Shown one piece after another: positions 17,539 to 27,160 of a stretch of 35,671 bases of DNA. The notes beneath the pieces were generated by a model. It was given only the letters and a program-made list of their open reading frames with translations, did no database searches and was not told where the DNA came from. Both the position numbers and the translations under genes were made by a program. Position 1 is the first letter of the stretch. The number at the start of each line of letters is the position of its first letter. The stretch comes from Pseudomonadota bacterium (GTDB lineage: Bacteria; Pseudomonadota; Gammaproteobacteria; Steroidobacterales; SZUA-146): contig JBCCHD010000035.1 in the NCBI GenBank assembly GCA_039028935.1, forward strand, positions 1 through 35,671, in the 5' to 3' direction.

Positions 17539-18666
17539 TCAGCCGCGAGAGGCGAGTGGCACGACGCGCCGCGGCTCCGGCCCAATGTACTCGGCATTTG
17601 GTCGAATAATTCGATTGTCGGCGCGCTGTTCAAACACGTGCGCCGCCCAGCCGGTGGTGCGAGACATGACGAAAATAGGGGTGAACAATTTGGTGGGTAT
17701 ACCCATGAAGTGATACGCAGACGCGTGGAAAAAATCCGCATTACAGAACAGTTTCTTTTCACGCCACATCACTTCTTCACAGCGCACAGACACCGGATAC
17801 AACGTGGTATCGCCTACTTCGTCCGCCAATTTTTCCGACCACTTTTTAATAATGGCGTTACGCGGATCGGATTCGGTGTACACCGCATGGCCAAAGCCCA
17901 TAATTTTTTCTTTGCGCTCGAGCATGCCCAGAATTTCTCGCTCGGCCTCCTCTGGCGACGACCACTGCTCGATCAATGCCATCGCGGCTTCATTGGCACC
18001 GCCGTGAAGCGGACCACGCAGCGACCCAATGGCGCCGGTGATACAGCTATGGATATCGGATAACGTCGACGCGCACACGCGGGCGGTAAACGTGGACGCG
18101 TTAAATTCGTGCTCTGCGTAAAGGATGAGCGAAACCTGCATCACTCGCCGATGCAAGTCCGACGGCGTCTTGCCATGAAGCAAGTGTAGAAACTGTCCGG
18201 CGATCGTATCTTCGCCTGTATCGAGATCAATACGCACACCATCATGACTAAACCGGTACCAATAGCACATCATTCCTGGGAGCGTAGCAATGAGGCGATC
18301 CGCTTTATCTTGTGCTTGCGAGAAATCGGTCTCGGTTTCAAGATTACCGAGCACCGACACGCCTGTGCGCAATACGTCCATGGGATGCGCGTCGCGAGGA
18401 ATCAGTTCGAGCGCGGCTTTTAGCGCCGACGGCAAGTCCATTCGCTCACGAAGGCGCTGCTTGTACGCGGCCAGCTGCGCTTGATTGGGCAGCTCTCCGT
18501 GAAACAGAAGATAGGCCACCTCTTCAAAATCACAATGATCGGCCAAATCGTCCACTTCGTATCCATAGTAAGTCAGACCCGAGTGGCCCATTGCCACTGT
18601 ACAAATCGCGGTCTTTCCCGCCACCTGGCCACGAAGTCCGGCACCGCTTGCTTTCTTGTCCGCCAC
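17539..18666 (-). CDS. prpC: 2-methylcitrate synthase
   Basis: This is a 375-aa member of the citrate synthase family that condenses propionyl-CoA with oxaloacetate. It shows the citrate synthase motifs [12 protein letters not shown] and [14 protein letters not shown], and the segment near [16 protein letters not shown] that carries the catalytic Asp. The N-terminal [21 protein letters not shown] pattern and the prpB/prpD neighbours favour 2-methylcitrate synthase over ordinary citrate synthase. The start is GTG at 18666 with AGGAG about 6 nt upstream. It lies 58 nt after prpB and 49 nt before prpD on the same strand. Confidence 0.95.
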   Translation of the reverse strand: MADKKASGAGLRGQVAGKTAICTVAMGHSGLTYYGYEVDDLADHCDFEEVAYLLFHGELPNQAQLAAYKQRLRERMDLPSALKAALELIPRDAHPMDVLRTGVSVLGNLETETDFSQAQDKADRLIATLPGMMCYWYRFSHDGVRIDLDTGEDTIAGQFLHLLHGKTPSDLHRRVMQVSLILYAEHEFNASTFTARVCASTLSDIHSCITGAIGSLRGPLHGGANEAAMALIEQWSSPEEAEREILGMLERKEKIMGFGHAVYTESDPRNAIIKKWSEKLADEVGDTTLYPVSVRCEEVMWREKKLFCNADFFHASAYHFMGIPTKLFTPIFVMSRTTGWAAHVFEQRADNRIIRPNAEYIGPEPRRVVPLASRG

Positions 18667-18724
18667 GCTACTCTCCTGAATCGAATAATGAATGATAGTT
18701 ACGTTTTAAATGTGACCATCGAGA

Positions 18725-19606
18725 TTATTTATTGCCAAACAGTTCGTCGAGCTTTTGCTCGAACTCGTGATAACCGAGATAGTCGTAGAGCTCTTCGCGC
18801 GTCTGCATAATGTCGACGACCTCTCGCTGGTGACCATCGTTAAGCAGCGCTTGGTAAACGCGCTCGGCGCCGCGATTCATCGCGCGATAGGCGCCGCAGC
18901 AGTACAACACGATGTCCACACCCACCTCACCCAGCTCCGGCGTGCTAAACAGCGGTGTTTTACCAAACTCGGTGATATTCGCCAGAATCGGCACACTGAC
19001 GCTTGAACGAAAGTCACGATACTGTTCGAGTTGATAAATCGCTTCTGGAAAAATCATGTCGGCACCGGCTTCAACGTACGCTGCTGCCCGATCTTGCGCG
19101 GCAGCCATACCCTCATTCGCGAGGGCATCGGTACGCGCCATGATGACAAAACTCTCGTCAATTCGGCCGTCCACCGCGGCTTTTATGCGGTCGACCATTT
19201 CACCAGTCGAGACGATTTCCTTGCCCGGACGATGGCCACAGCGCTTTTGAGCAACTTGATCTTCGATGTGCATACCGGCCGCACCGGCTTTGGCCATCGA
19301 ACGCACAGTACGAGCGATATTAAAGGCGCCGCCGAAACCGGTATCCGCATCGACCAACAATGGCAGATCCGTGACATCGGTAATTCGACGAATATCAATC
19401 AGCACGTCGTCTAGATTACTGATACCCAGATCGGGCATACCCAAAGAATTGGCCGCCACGCCCCCACCTGAAAGATACAACGCCTTGTGGCCAACTCGTT
19501 CTGCCATGCGCGCAGCAAACGCGGTGATCGCACCCACCACCTGCAGCGGCTTATGCTCGGCGACCGCCTGACGCAGCAAGTGTCCTGCTGTGGGTCGTGC
19601 TGACAT
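18725..19606 (-). CDS. prpB: Methylisocitrate lyase
   Basis: This is a 293-aa enzyme of the isocitrate lyase/PEP mutase superfamily that splits 2-methylisocitrate into pyruvate and succinate. The catalytic KRCGH motif is at 121-125 (Cys123). DADTGFGG (86-93), HIEDQV, MARTDA and [12 protein letters not shown] are also present. The ATG at 19606 has GGAG 7 nt upstream and is preferred over a TTG two codons earlier. It is the first enzyme gene after the GntR regulator, 62 nt downstream of it. Confidence 0.96.
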   Translation of the reverse strand: MSARPTAGHLLRQAVAEHKPLQVVGAITAFAARMAERVGHKALYLSGGGVAANSLGMPDLGISNLDDVLIDIRRITDVTDLPLLVDADTGFGGAFNIARTVRSMAKAGAAGMHIEDQVAQKRCGHRPGKEIVSTGEMVDRIKAAVDGRIDESFVIMARTDALANEGMAAAQDRAAAYVEAGADMIFPEAIYQLEQYRDFRSSVSVPILANITEFGKTPLFSTPELGEVGVDIVLYCCGAYRAMNRGAERVYQALLNDGHQREVVDIMQTREELYDYLGYHEFEQKLDELFGNK

Positions 19607-19668
19607 GTTCAATCTCCTCTCGCGCCCGGAAAAGTGCGCATCGTTACGTCGTTATCGCCAAAACGGCA

Positions 19669-20379
19669 CTAGGTTTCCGCCGCCATGTCGTCGCCCTGCC
19701 GGGTGGCATGCGCACGAACGCGGCGTTCGATGTTCAGGCGGGCCGCACTGATATGCCGTCGCATCAGTATTTCAGCCAGCTCGCCATCTCGTTCCTGGAT
19801 CGCCGCAAAAATACGTTGGTGCTCGACCAGTGCGCGGCGTGGGCGCCCGCGATGCGCACTAAATTTGCGTCGGTAAAGTCGCATAAGCGGATAATGGTCC
19901 TGACAGAGCGCGGTCGTTAACAAGGCGTTTCCGCATCCGGCGGCGATCTGAAAGTGAAAATCCAGATCGCCCTCTTGACGAAAATACTCGCGTCCCTCGT
20001 GTCGCTCGATCTCCTTCTCGTGCGTGGTAAGCAGGGCTCCGAGCTGATCGACTTGTGCATCGCTCATGTTCTGGGCCGCCAGGCGACACGTCATCCCTTC
20101 CAGCGCTTCGCGCACCTGATACAGCTCAATGAGCTGGTGCTCGGACAACGACACCACTCGCGCACCCGCATTGGGGGTCGTGGTGACCAAACGCTGAGAT
20201 TCCAGCCGCCGTAGCACGTCACGAATGGGTCCGCGGCTTGTACCAAACCGCATGGCCAATTCCGCTTCACGCAGTTTCTGGCCGGGCGCGAGCTCCCCTT
20301 CCACAATCGCGTGCTGCAGCTGCGCAAGCAGTCGAGTGGCGCGAGGTGCCGGGTTGGACTGGGTGTCGGTGGATTGCAC
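19669..20379 (-). CDS. GntR/FCD-family regulator, probable controller of the prp operon
   Basis: The protein has an N-terminal winged-helix GntR domain (LAPGQKLREAELAMRFGTSRGPIRDVLRRLESQRLV) and a C-terminal FCD ligand domain with metal-binding-like residues (DLDFHFQIAAGCGN and later His). The open frame begins at an ATG at 20514, but a good promoter and two operator-like palindromes lie inside that extension. I therefore prefer the GTG at 20379 (236 aa), which has only a weak ribosome binding site. GntR regulators next to prpBCD typically repress the methylcitrate genes and respond to a cycle intermediate. Here the regulator is first in the operon and probably autoregulates. The family and neighbourhood are solid; the start and effector are inferred. 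Confidence 0.85.
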   Translation of the reverse strand: MQSTDTQSNPAPRATRLLAQLQHAIVEGELAPGQKLREAELAMRFGTSRGPIRDVLRRLESQRLVTTTPNAGARVVSLSEHQLIELYQVREALEGMTCRLAAQNMSDAQVDQLGALLTTHEKEIERHEGREYFRQEGDLDFHFQIAAGCGNALLTTALCQDHYPLMRLYRRKFSAHRGRPRRALVEHQRIFAAIQERDGELAEILMRRHISAARLNIERRVRAHATRQGDDMAAET

Positions 20380-20392
20380 GAAAAGGCTCAGA

Positions 20393-20402
20393 TTGTCGAC
20401 AA
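20393..20402. promoter_or_regulatory. Operator-like palindrome 2 (TTGTCGACAA)
   Basis: This perfect 10-bp palindrome matches the TTGT-N2-ACAA layout often bound by GntR/FCD proteins. It lies just downstream of the predicted transcription start of the gntR-prp operon. Its centre is 63 bp, about six helical turns, from the other copy. Confidence 0.6.
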
Positions 20403-20433
20403 AACGGATCAGAACGACCCTGAAACTGGCGAG

Positions 20434-20462
20434 ATTTTGATGCGGATAAAGCGGATTGTCAA
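20434..20462 (-). promoter_or_regulatory. Predicted promoter of the gntR-prpBCD operon
   Basis: On the minus strand TTGACA (a perfect -35 box, 20462-20457) is followed by 17 nt and CAAAAT (20439-20434, 4/6 to the -10 consensus). The -35 box lies inside operator-like palindrome 1. A start near 20427 would give a leader of about 48 nt to the GTG at 20379. Confidence 0.6.
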
Positions 20463-20467
20463 CAATC
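20454..20467. promoter_or_regulatory. Operator-like palindrome 1 (GATTGT-CA-ACAATC)
   Basis: Two perfect 6-bp arms are separated by 2 bp, and the core is the same TTGT-N2-ACAA as the site at 20393-20402. It overlaps the -35 box of the gntR-prp promoter, so a bound regulator would block RNA polymerase. It is also about 115 bp upstream of the divergent TonB receptor gene. Confidence 0.65.
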
Positions 20468-20580
20468 AAGGTAGGCGCGAGCAACCGCGCTGACCAGTCC
20501 CGATCGCGCGACATTTCCGGTACACTCTCGATCCGGCCAAGATTCGTTCCAATGCCTCGCCTGCCAAGAGATCACCCGCA

Positions 20581-22638
20581 ATGACCGTCACCCGACTAAT
20601 CGCCGTCGCTTTATTGCCCCTGTTGTTGCATGGGCCCATCAAGGCGCAAACGCTGCAGGAAATCGTCGTCACCGCGACTCGCACGGACACCGCACTGCGC
20701 GAGTCGATTGCCGCTGTATCGGTAGTGGACGGTACACAGGTGCAACTTGGCCAACCGCAATTAGGGCTCGACGAATCGCTTAACCGTGTGCCCGGACTGT
20801 TCCTTCAAAACCGTTTTAACTTCGCTCAGGACCTGCGTATCTCCAATCGAGGCTTTGGCGCACGGGCCAGTTTTGGCATTCGCGGCACGCGCATACTGGT
20901 CGACGGCATTCCTGCAACGCTCGCCGACGGTCAAGGCAGTGTGGACGCCATAGACCTTGGTTCAATTCAACGCATCGAAGTGTTACGTGGACCGGCTTCA
21001 ACGTTGTTTGGCAATGCGGCGGGGGGCGTCATTGCAATTGAATCGGAGGTTGGCGCCGACCAGCCTTTTATTGAAGTGCGAAGCGCGTTGGGCGAATTTG
21101 GCTACGACAAAACCCAACTCAAGGCCGCCGGCAATGTGAATCGATTAGGCTATATGGCGAGTATTGCGCACATTGATGTGGATGGTTATCGGGACTTCAG
21201 TCAGGCGCGCAACACCTTAGTCAATCTGAAAGGTCGCTACGTCACGAGCCTGGCACCGGACGCAACACAATTTGACGTGTCGCTGAGTCACACCGACCAG
21301 CCCGAAGCCAACGATCCAGGTGGTATTGATTTGGCGCAGGCACTCGCCGCGCCCCAGTCAGCGCGCGACCGCAATGTGCAGCTGCGCACGGGTGAGGATC
21401 TGGATGAAACGCGACTGGGCGTGCGCGCGCTTCGCCGCTCCTTGTTTCGCGACCAAGATCGCTTCGCCGTGAGTTTGTTTTACGGTGAGCGGCAATTTGA
21501 CGGCCGAATTCCAACGGGTGATGGCGCCATCGTGTTTGATCGCCAATTTATTGGCGGCGGCCTGCAATATGACGTCAGCGCAATTTGGGGTGGCAAGCAA
21601 CATGACTGGATTATGGGAGTCGACGTCGAGATCCAAGATGACGAGCGCGAACGATTCCAAAACGTGAATGGTCTACGCGGTGCGGCCCTGCTCGCGCAGA
21701 GGGAAAAAGTGGAGAGCACTGGCGTGTTTATTCAAGACACGCTGCATCTGTCCGATCAACTCAATCTGGTTGTGGGTTTGCGCCACGACGCGATTCAATT
21801 TGCGCTCACCGATCGGTTTTTGAGTAACGGTGACGCATCCGGATCACGCACACTGCGGCATACGAGTCCAATTATCGGCCTCACCTGGCAGGGCAATTCA
21901 ACGCTCTCCGCTTACTTCAATCGTGCCACGTCGTTCGAAACCCCCACCACCACCGAGCTTGCTGTGGCCTCAGGCGGTTTCAACCCAGATCTCGAACCGC
22001 AGATCGCCGTTAATCACGAGATTGGTCTGCGCGGCGAGTGGGACGGTCTTGCCCCGAGTCACTGGTCCATCGCGCTGTACGCGATCGATGTTGACGACGA
22101 ACTCATTCCAATCGAGCAAGCAGATGGCAGCGATCTGTTTCTGAACGCCGGAAAGTCCGAAAGGCGCGGTGTCGAACTGGACGTACACACCACACTGTCT
22201 CCGACGTGGTCGGCCCATCTTGCCTACACGCTATCGGATTTCGAATTTGAGCAGTTTACAGACGGAAACGGCAACGTGCTGGATGGCTTAACCACCCCGG
22301 GCACGCCTCGTCACAACGCCACCCTGTCGTTTGACTATCGTCACGCTGGACGCTTTGTCACATTGGATGTCGAACACACGGGCCGCATTGTGTTGAACAA
22401 CGCCAACAGCGAACGGGCGCCGGCGAGCACACGCGTGTCCGTGCGTGCAGGACTGACTCGCACATTCGATCGATGGCAAATCTCTCCGTTCATTGGTGTG
22501 CAAAACCTCGGCAATGAGCGCTATTTTTCGAATTTGCGCACAAACGCCTTCGGCGGTCGTTTTTATGAGCCCGCCCCGGAGCGCTCCGTTTACGGCGGCA
22601 TCACCGTCCGTTATGCCCTGCCCGTAGGCGAACGATGA
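20581..22638 (+). CDS. TonB-dependent outer-membrane receptor, YncD/PqqU-like
   Basis: This is a 685-aa receptor. A signal peptide (cleavage near IKAQ, about residue 22) precedes a TonB box (LQEIVVTATR), a plug domain and a 22-strand barrel ending in an aromatic-rich strand. The plug segment (DESLNRVPGLFLQNR, then RGFGARASFGIRG, ILVDGIPATLADGQG, IEVLRGPASTLFGNAAGGVI), NAGKSERRGVELD and the C-terminal GGRFYEPAPERS resemble E. coli YncD. YncD has been renamed PqqU and reported to import pyrroloquinoline quinone. Related receptors take siderophores, so the ligand here is uncertain. No TonB, periplasmic or inner-membrane transport genes are adjacent. It diverges from the gntR-prp operon with about 200 nt between start codons. 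Confidence 0.88.
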   Translation: MTVTRLIAVALLPLLLHGPIKAQTLQEIVVTATRTDTALRESIAAVSVVDGTQVQLGQPQLGLDESLNRVPGLFLQNRFNFAQDLRISNRGFGARASFGIRGTRILVDGIPATLADGQGSVDAIDLGSIQRIEVLRGPASTLFGNAAGGVIAIESEVGADQPFIEVRSALGEFGYDKTQLKAAGNVNRLGYMASIAHIDVDGYRDFSQARNTLVNLKGRYVTSLAPDATQFDVSLSHTDQPEANDPGGIDLAQALAAPQSARDRNVQLRTGEDLDETRLGVRALRRSLFRDQDRFAVSLFYGERQFDGRIPTGDGAIVFDRQFIGGGLQYDVSAIWGGKQHDWIMGVDVEIQDDERERFQNVNGLRGAALLAQREKVESTGVFIQDTLHLSDQLNLVVGLRHDAIQFALTDRFLSNGDASGSRTLRHTSPIIGLTWQGNSTLSAYFNRATSFETPTTTELAVASGGFNPDLEPQIAVNHEIGLRGEWDGLAPSHWSIALYAIDVDDELIPIEQADGSDLFLNAGKSERRGVELDVHTTLSPTWSAHLAYTLSDFEFEQFTDGNGNVLDGLTTPGTPRHNATLSFDYRHAGRFVTLDVEHTGRIVLNNANSERAPASTRVSVRAGLTRTFDRWQISPFIGVQNLGNERYFSNLRTNAFGGRFYEPAPERSVYGGITVRYALPVGER

Positions 22639-22640
22639 GC

Positions 22641-22676
22641 CGATCTGGCGCCCGCGGTCGGTTGGCGCGCAGATCG
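22641..22676. terminator. Imperfect stem-loop between convergent genes
   Basis: CGATCTG...CAGATCG plus inner GCGCC/GGCGC form a roughly 12-bp stem with one bulge, directly after the receptor stop. It lacks a clear T-run, so it is only a possible terminator or mRNA-end structure. Confidence 0.35.
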
Positions 22677-22741
22677 AGACCAACTGCTTTATTTCGACGA
22701 CGACCGAGGCACTGCGATCCGCCCGTTACGCCACCTACTCT

Positions 22742-24922
22742 CTAACTGGCTTTTTTCTCCAGTCGTCGCGCGTGCAACAACGGCTCCGTGTATCCACTTG
22801 GTTGACGAGCGCCTTTGATCACCAAATCACAGGCCGCGGCAAACGCGATGCTCTGGTCAAGGTTGTCGCTCATCGGCTGATACGCCGGATCACCCGCATT
22901 TTGTCGGTCGACCACTTCAGCCATTTCACGCATCACGCCAACGATCTGCGCATCGGTGCAAATGCCGTGATGCAGCCAGTTGGCAAGAAGCTGGCTCGAT
23001 ATGCGCAAGGTGGCTCGGTCTTCCATTAAACCAACATCATTGATGTCCGGCACCTTTGAACAGCCCACACCCTGATCGATCCAGCGTACGACGTAACCCA
23101 GAATCGTCTGGCAACTATTGCGAAGTTCTTGCGCGACGGTGGCCTCGTCCAAACGGCTTGTCGCTAAGGGCGGCATCAGAATGTCCGCCAGATGCGCGTG
23201 GTCGCGAGTGATCAAGTCGCGCTGTACCGCCGACACGTCAATAGCGTGATAGTGCAGGGCATGTAGCGTTGCGGCGGTCGGTGAGGGCACCCATGCGCAG
23301 TTGGCGCCGGCGTCCAAATGTCCACGCTTGGTCTGCACCATTTCGTTTAACTCATCAGGCTTGGGCCACATACCTTTGCCAATCTGCGCTCGGCCCGGCA
23401 GCCCACAGCGAATCCCAACATCGACATTCCAACGTTCATACGCGTCGATCCAAGGTTGCGCCTTAATTTGATCTTTATTGAGCATGGGCCCGGCATGCAT
23501 GCTTGTGTGAATCTCATCACCTGTGCGATCCAAGAAGCCCGTGTTGATAAACACCAACCGGTCCTGAACGGCACGAATACACTCCTTGAGATTGACCGTC
23601 GTACGGCGCTCCTCATCCATCACCCCTACTTTCAGAGTAAACCGTGCTAACCCAAGCATATCCTCGACAAGACCGAACAACCGATCGGTGAACGCCACTT
23701 CGTCGGGGCCGTGCATTTTCGGTTTGACGATATAGACACTGCCGCTGCGACTGTTACGCGCGCCGGCCTGCTTTCGTAAATCGTACAGCGCGCACGTACT
23801 GGTTATAACGGCGTCGAGTATGCCCTCTGGAATTTCGCGTCCGTCGGCATACAGCACGGCATTATTGGTCATAAGATGTCCAACATTACGCACCAGCAAC
23901 AGGCTGCGACCGGGAAGCACTAATTCGTTTCCGTATGGATCGCTGTAAACCCGATCGCCAGCCAGCACACGCTCAACGGTTTTGTCCCCTTTGCTGAACG
24001 ACACACTCAAGGTGCCCCGCATTAAACCCAACCAGTTCCGGTAGACCGTTACCTTGTCGTCCGCATCGACCGCGGCCACAGAATCCTCACAATCTTGGAT
24101 CGTGGTGACGGCCGATTCGAGCCGCACATCCGCCAGGTGGGCATTCGCGTCGCGTCCGATCGGATGTTCATCGTCAATCACCAATTCGATGTGCAGCGAG
24201 TGATTGCAAAAGAGTAGCGTGAGTGCTTTGCCATCGCTGGTATGACCAACAAACTGCGCGGGGTCCTTGAGGACTGTTTCACCGTCCTCAAAAAGCACTT
24301 CGATACTAGTGACATCATCTTTGTGCTGAAGTTTGTACAGCGCCGCATCCGCATGACTCCCGCGCTCAAGCGGAATCGCAGTATCCAGAAAGTCCGCCGC
24401 ATAGCGAATAACGGCATGTCCGCGCGCGGGATTGTAGCCACCGCCACGGGTTTTGCCGTCAGATTCGTCGATCACATCGGAGCCATATAGCGCGTCGTAG
24501 AGGCTACCCCAACGCGCGTTTGCGGCGTTGAGCGCAAAACGCGCATTGCTCACAGGCACGACCAACTGGGGGCCGGCCACCTTGGCAATTTCGGCATCGA
24601 CGTGCTGAGTCGTAATGGAAAACTCGTCGCCCTCCTCCACTAGATAGCCGATATCACGCAGCATCGCGGTATACGCATCCGCATCCCACTCGGCGTCATG
24701 ATGCCGTGCATGCCAACGATCAATCTGCTCTTGAAGCGAGGCCCGAAGCTCGAGCAGTCGGGCGTTCTCAGGCGCCAACTCATTCACAATACGCTCGAGT
24801 CCCGACCAAAACTCACTGGCGTTGAATTCAATATCCGGTAGCAGTTCGTTTTCAACAAACGCTTTAAGCGAGGCGGCAACGTGAAGCGCACCTATCTCAA
24901 TGTAGTCGGATGGGGCAGTCAT
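22742..24922 (-). CDS. glcB: Malate synthase G
   Basis: This is a 726-aa monomeric malate synthase, condensing glyoxylate with acetyl-CoA to malate. Landmarks of isoform G are VPVSNARFALNAANARWGSLYDALYGSD, DCEDSVAAVDADDK, VYRNWLGLMRG, GRSLLLVRNVGHLMT, YIVKPKMHGPDEVAF, MDEERRTTVNLKECI, FINTGFLDRTGDEIHTSM and GANCAWVPSPTAATLHALHYH. The length matches the family. The ATG at 24922 has GGGAG 6 nt upstream; an in-frame ATG at 24940 lies before that signal. The gene is 98 nt downstream of the acyl-CoA ligase in the same direction, so it may be the distal part of the carnitine operon, consuming acetyl-CoA derived from acetoacetate. It may alternatively have its own promoter. Confidence 0.96.
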   Translation of the reverse strand: MTAPSDYIEIGALHVAASLKAFVENELLPDIEFNASEFWSGLERIVNELAPENARLLELRASLQEQIDRWHARHHDAEWDADAYTAMLRDIGYLVEEGDEFSITTQHVDAEIAKVAGPQLVVPVSNARFALNAANARWGSLYDALYGSDVIDESDGKTRGGGYNPARGHAVIRYAADFLDTAIPLERGSHADAALYKLQHKDDVTSIEVLFEDGETVLKDPAQFVGHTSDGKALTLLFCNHSLHIELVIDDEHPIGRDANAHLADVRLESAVTTIQDCEDSVAAVDADDKVTVYRNWLGLMRGTLSVSFSKGDKTVERVLAGDRVYSDPYGNELVLPGRSLLLVRNVGHLMTNNAVLYADGREIPEGILDAVITSTCALYDLRKQAGARNSRSGSVYIVKPKMHGPDEVAFTDRLFGLVEDMLGLARFTLKVGVMDEERRTTVNLKECIRAVQDRLVFINTGFLDRTGDEIHTSMHAGPMLNKDQIKAQPWIDAYERWNVDVGIRCGLPGRAQIGKGMWPKPDELNEMVQTKRGHLDAGANCAWVPSPTAATLHALHYHAIDVSAVQRDLITRDHAHLADILMPPLATSRLDEATVAQELRNSCQTILGYVVRWIDQGVGCSKVPDINDVGLMEDRATLRISSQLLANWLHHGICTDAQIVGVMREMAEVVDRQNAGDPAYQPMSDNLDQSIAFAAACDLVIKGARQPSGYTEPLLHARRLEKKAS

Positions 24923-25020
24923 GCTGAACTCCCTTGTCATTAAACATAAAAAGCCGAGGTTGAACTCGAGCGAGGCCCGAATTGTACAAGGAAGCCAGTG
25001 TAAATGGATACGTCGACGCG

Positions 25021-27135
25021 TTAATTCCTATGCGTTGCGCCCCAGCGAACCAGTGCATCCACCGCAACCGCACCACCTGCGCTCGATGCCGAGTCTTGTC
25101 GCGGCCGAACCATCAGTGGATTAACGTCAAGTTCGACCAGACGATCGCAATGATCAACTGCGAAGCGCGCAATCGCGGCGATAGCCTCCACCGCCGCATC
25201 GATATCCCCCACCGGTCGGCCGCGATAACCGGTCAACAGTGGATAACACGCTAGCTGGTGCAGCGCCTCTGTGATTTGGGCTTTCGTGACGGGCAGTAGC
25301 AACTGCACGCTGTCGTTCAAGAGTTCAACCAATACACCGCCGGCCCCGATCACCAACACCTGCCCAAAGGCCTCGTCAGCGCTCACGCCAACTAGTAATT
25401 CCGCCACCGCATCGGTCACCATGCTCTCGATCAGCACACGATTACTGATCACGCTGAGCTCAGCGGCCTGCGTGCGCGCGGCTTCTGAACTGGATACATT
25501 GAGCCGAACGGCATTGAGCTCAGTTTTGTGCGCAAGCGATTCGCCAAGCGCTTTGATCACGACGGGGAAGCCTACCGCGCGCGCCATTTCCGCCGCGTCA
25601 CGAACACTCCCTTCGCGCGATTCGGGGATCGGTACGCCATAGGCGGCGAGCAACTGCTTGCTTTCGTATTCATCGAGCGTGGCGCCGGGTACGAGCACAT
25701 GCGGTTGTGCCAAGGGCGCGAGTGAAGCATGGTTTTGTTGCGCGCGACCAACCGCGGCGGCATGGGCGATCGCCGTTAAACACTCTCTCAGTCCTTGCAT
25801 CGGTGCGACGCCAAGCTCCATAAGTCGCGCCCGCGCACTAGCCGGAAAATTCTCGGGTAGCGACGCCACCACTACGACCCGAGTGTCCGTCGCGTCCGAC
25901 GCGGCACAGAGCGCCCTCTCGGCGACTTTCCACGATTCGATCTCACAGGAATCGGGGGGTGGATAGTCCAAGATCAGCAGCGCGCATTCGAGCGGATCGC
26001 GAAGCAGAGTCGAGAACGCGGATGACAGCGTGTCGTAATCGCCCCATGAATAGGTGTGATAGTCCAAAGGATTGGAGATGTGGACACGATCACCCAAAAC
26101 CATCTGGAGTGCGTCGCGTGTATCGTTGGTCAATGACGGAAATCGCACGTCTAGCGGCTCTGCCAAATCAGCCAGATGCGACGCCTCCCCGCCGGAACAA
26201 CTCATCGATGCAAGTCGCGGGCGCGTATCGTTCACACTCGTCCGCTCCGATTTCAATACGCCGAACGATACAAATTTGAGCGTTTCAAGAAACTCCGAAA
26301 GCGTCTGACACCGGGCGATTCCATAGCGCTGAAACAACGTGTCGATTAACGCGTCTGGGCGCGCCAGTGAACGGGTATGGCTCAAGGCCATCTGGGCCCC
26401 CAGCGAAGAACTGCCGGTTTTCAATGCCACGAGCGGGATGCCTTGCGCCAAGGCACGAAGCGCTGCTTGCGTGAATTGCTCAAGATCGCTGATACCTTCG
26501 AGGTGCAAGCCAATGGCCGTCACGCGGTCATCGTCGAGCAGCGCATGGATGTAGTCATGCACGCCAAGCTGTGCGTTATTGCCCATTGCCACCACATAGC
26601 TAAACGTCAATCCTCGTTGCTGGAACGTGACGTTTATTCCAATGTTGCCACTTTGCACTAGCAGTGCCGGGCCGCTGGCTGTTTGCTCGCCTCCAAAATG
26701 ATCCGGCCACAGCGCGACGCCGTCCAAAAAGTTGAGAAAACCGTGACAATTGGGACCCACGATCGGCATGGCGCCAGCCTGTTGAACAAGCTGCTGTTGT
26801 GCCGCTTCTCCATCGCCGCCCGCCTCGGCAAAGCCCGAGGCGTAGCACACGGCGCCACCGGCGCCCAAGTGGGCAAGTTGTCCAACCGCCTCGATTGATT
26901 GTGCGCCAGACACACCCAAAAAGACCGCATCAGGAGGCGTTCGGAGTGCCTCAATCGACCGTACACAGGGCACCCCAGCCAGATCAGGGCGCGTAGGATG
27001 TACCGCGACGATCGTCCCACCGTAACCAATTGCGCGACACTTATTAATAACCGTCGCACCCGCAGCACCGCCGATCACCGCAATCGAACGCGGGCGCAAT
27101 AGGCGAGTGAGGTCAACGTGTCGCGTGCTATTCAC
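25021..27135 (-). CDS. NDP-forming acyl-CoA ligase (fused alpha-beta type)
   Basis: This 704-aa protein has the acetate--CoA ligase (ADP-forming)-like order. A CoA-binding Rossmann domain (about 10-105, RSIAVIGGAAGATVINK) comes first, then a succinyl-CoA-ligase-like domain (about 125-290), and a C-terminal ATP-grasp domain (about 480-690, DEYESKQLLAAYGVPIPES ... FPVVIKALGESLAHKTELNAV). The expected phosphohistidine is His253 in SHTRSLARPDALID, although the usual Gly after HT is Arg. I chose the GTG at 27135 (GGAAG 6 nt upstream), because the longer frame would overlap the CaiD-like gene by 38 nt. It lies 25 nt after that gene. In this operon it probably activates gamma-butyrobetaine, crotonobetaine or carnitine with CoA; the substrate is inferred. 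Confidence 0.85.
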   Translation of the reverse strand: MNSTRHVDLTRLLRPRSIAVIGGAAGATVINKCRAIGYGGTIVAVHPTRPDLAGVPCVRSIEALRTPPDAVFLGVSGAQSIEAVGQLAHLGAGGAVCYASGFAEAGGDGEAAQQQLVQQAGAMPIVGPNCHGFLNFLDGVALWPDHFGGEQTASGPALLVQSGNIGINVTFQQRGLTFSYVVAMGNNAQLGVHDYIHALLDDDRVTAIGLHLEGISDLEQFTQAALRALAQGIPLVALKTGSSSLGAQMALSHTRSLARPDALIDTLFQRYGIARCQTLSEFLETLKFVSFGVLKSERTSVNDTRPRLASMSCSGGEASHLADLAEPLDVRFPSLTNDTRDALQMVLGDRVHISNPLDYHTYSWGDYDTLSSAFSTLLRDPLECALLILDYPPPDSCEIESWKVAERALCAASDATDTRVVVVASLPENFPASARARLMELGVAPMQGLRECLTAIAHAAAVGRAQQNHASLAPLAQPHVLVPGATLDEYESKQLLAAYGVPIPESREGSVRDAAEMARAVGFPVVIKALGESLAHKTELNAVRLNVSSSEAARTQAAELSVISNRVLIESMVTDAVAELLVGVSADEAFGQVLVIGAGGVLVELLNDSVQLLLPVTKAQITEALHQLACYPLLTGYRGRPVGDIDAAVEAIAAIARFAVDHCDRLVELDVNPLMVRPRQDSASSAGGAVAVDALVRWGATHRN

Positions 27136-27160
27136 GGCATGCTTCCGACAGTGCTGCCCG

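Noticed and set aside
17490-17762. 91-residue N-terminal extension of PrpD overlapping prpC
   Set aside because: The extension has no PrpD-like sequence and overlaps the end of prpC. The normal family N-terminus begins at 17489.
20380-20514. Longer start of the GntR regulator
   Set aside because: The extra 45 codons contain the likely promoter and two palindromic operators, and the protein families usually begin just before the winged helix.
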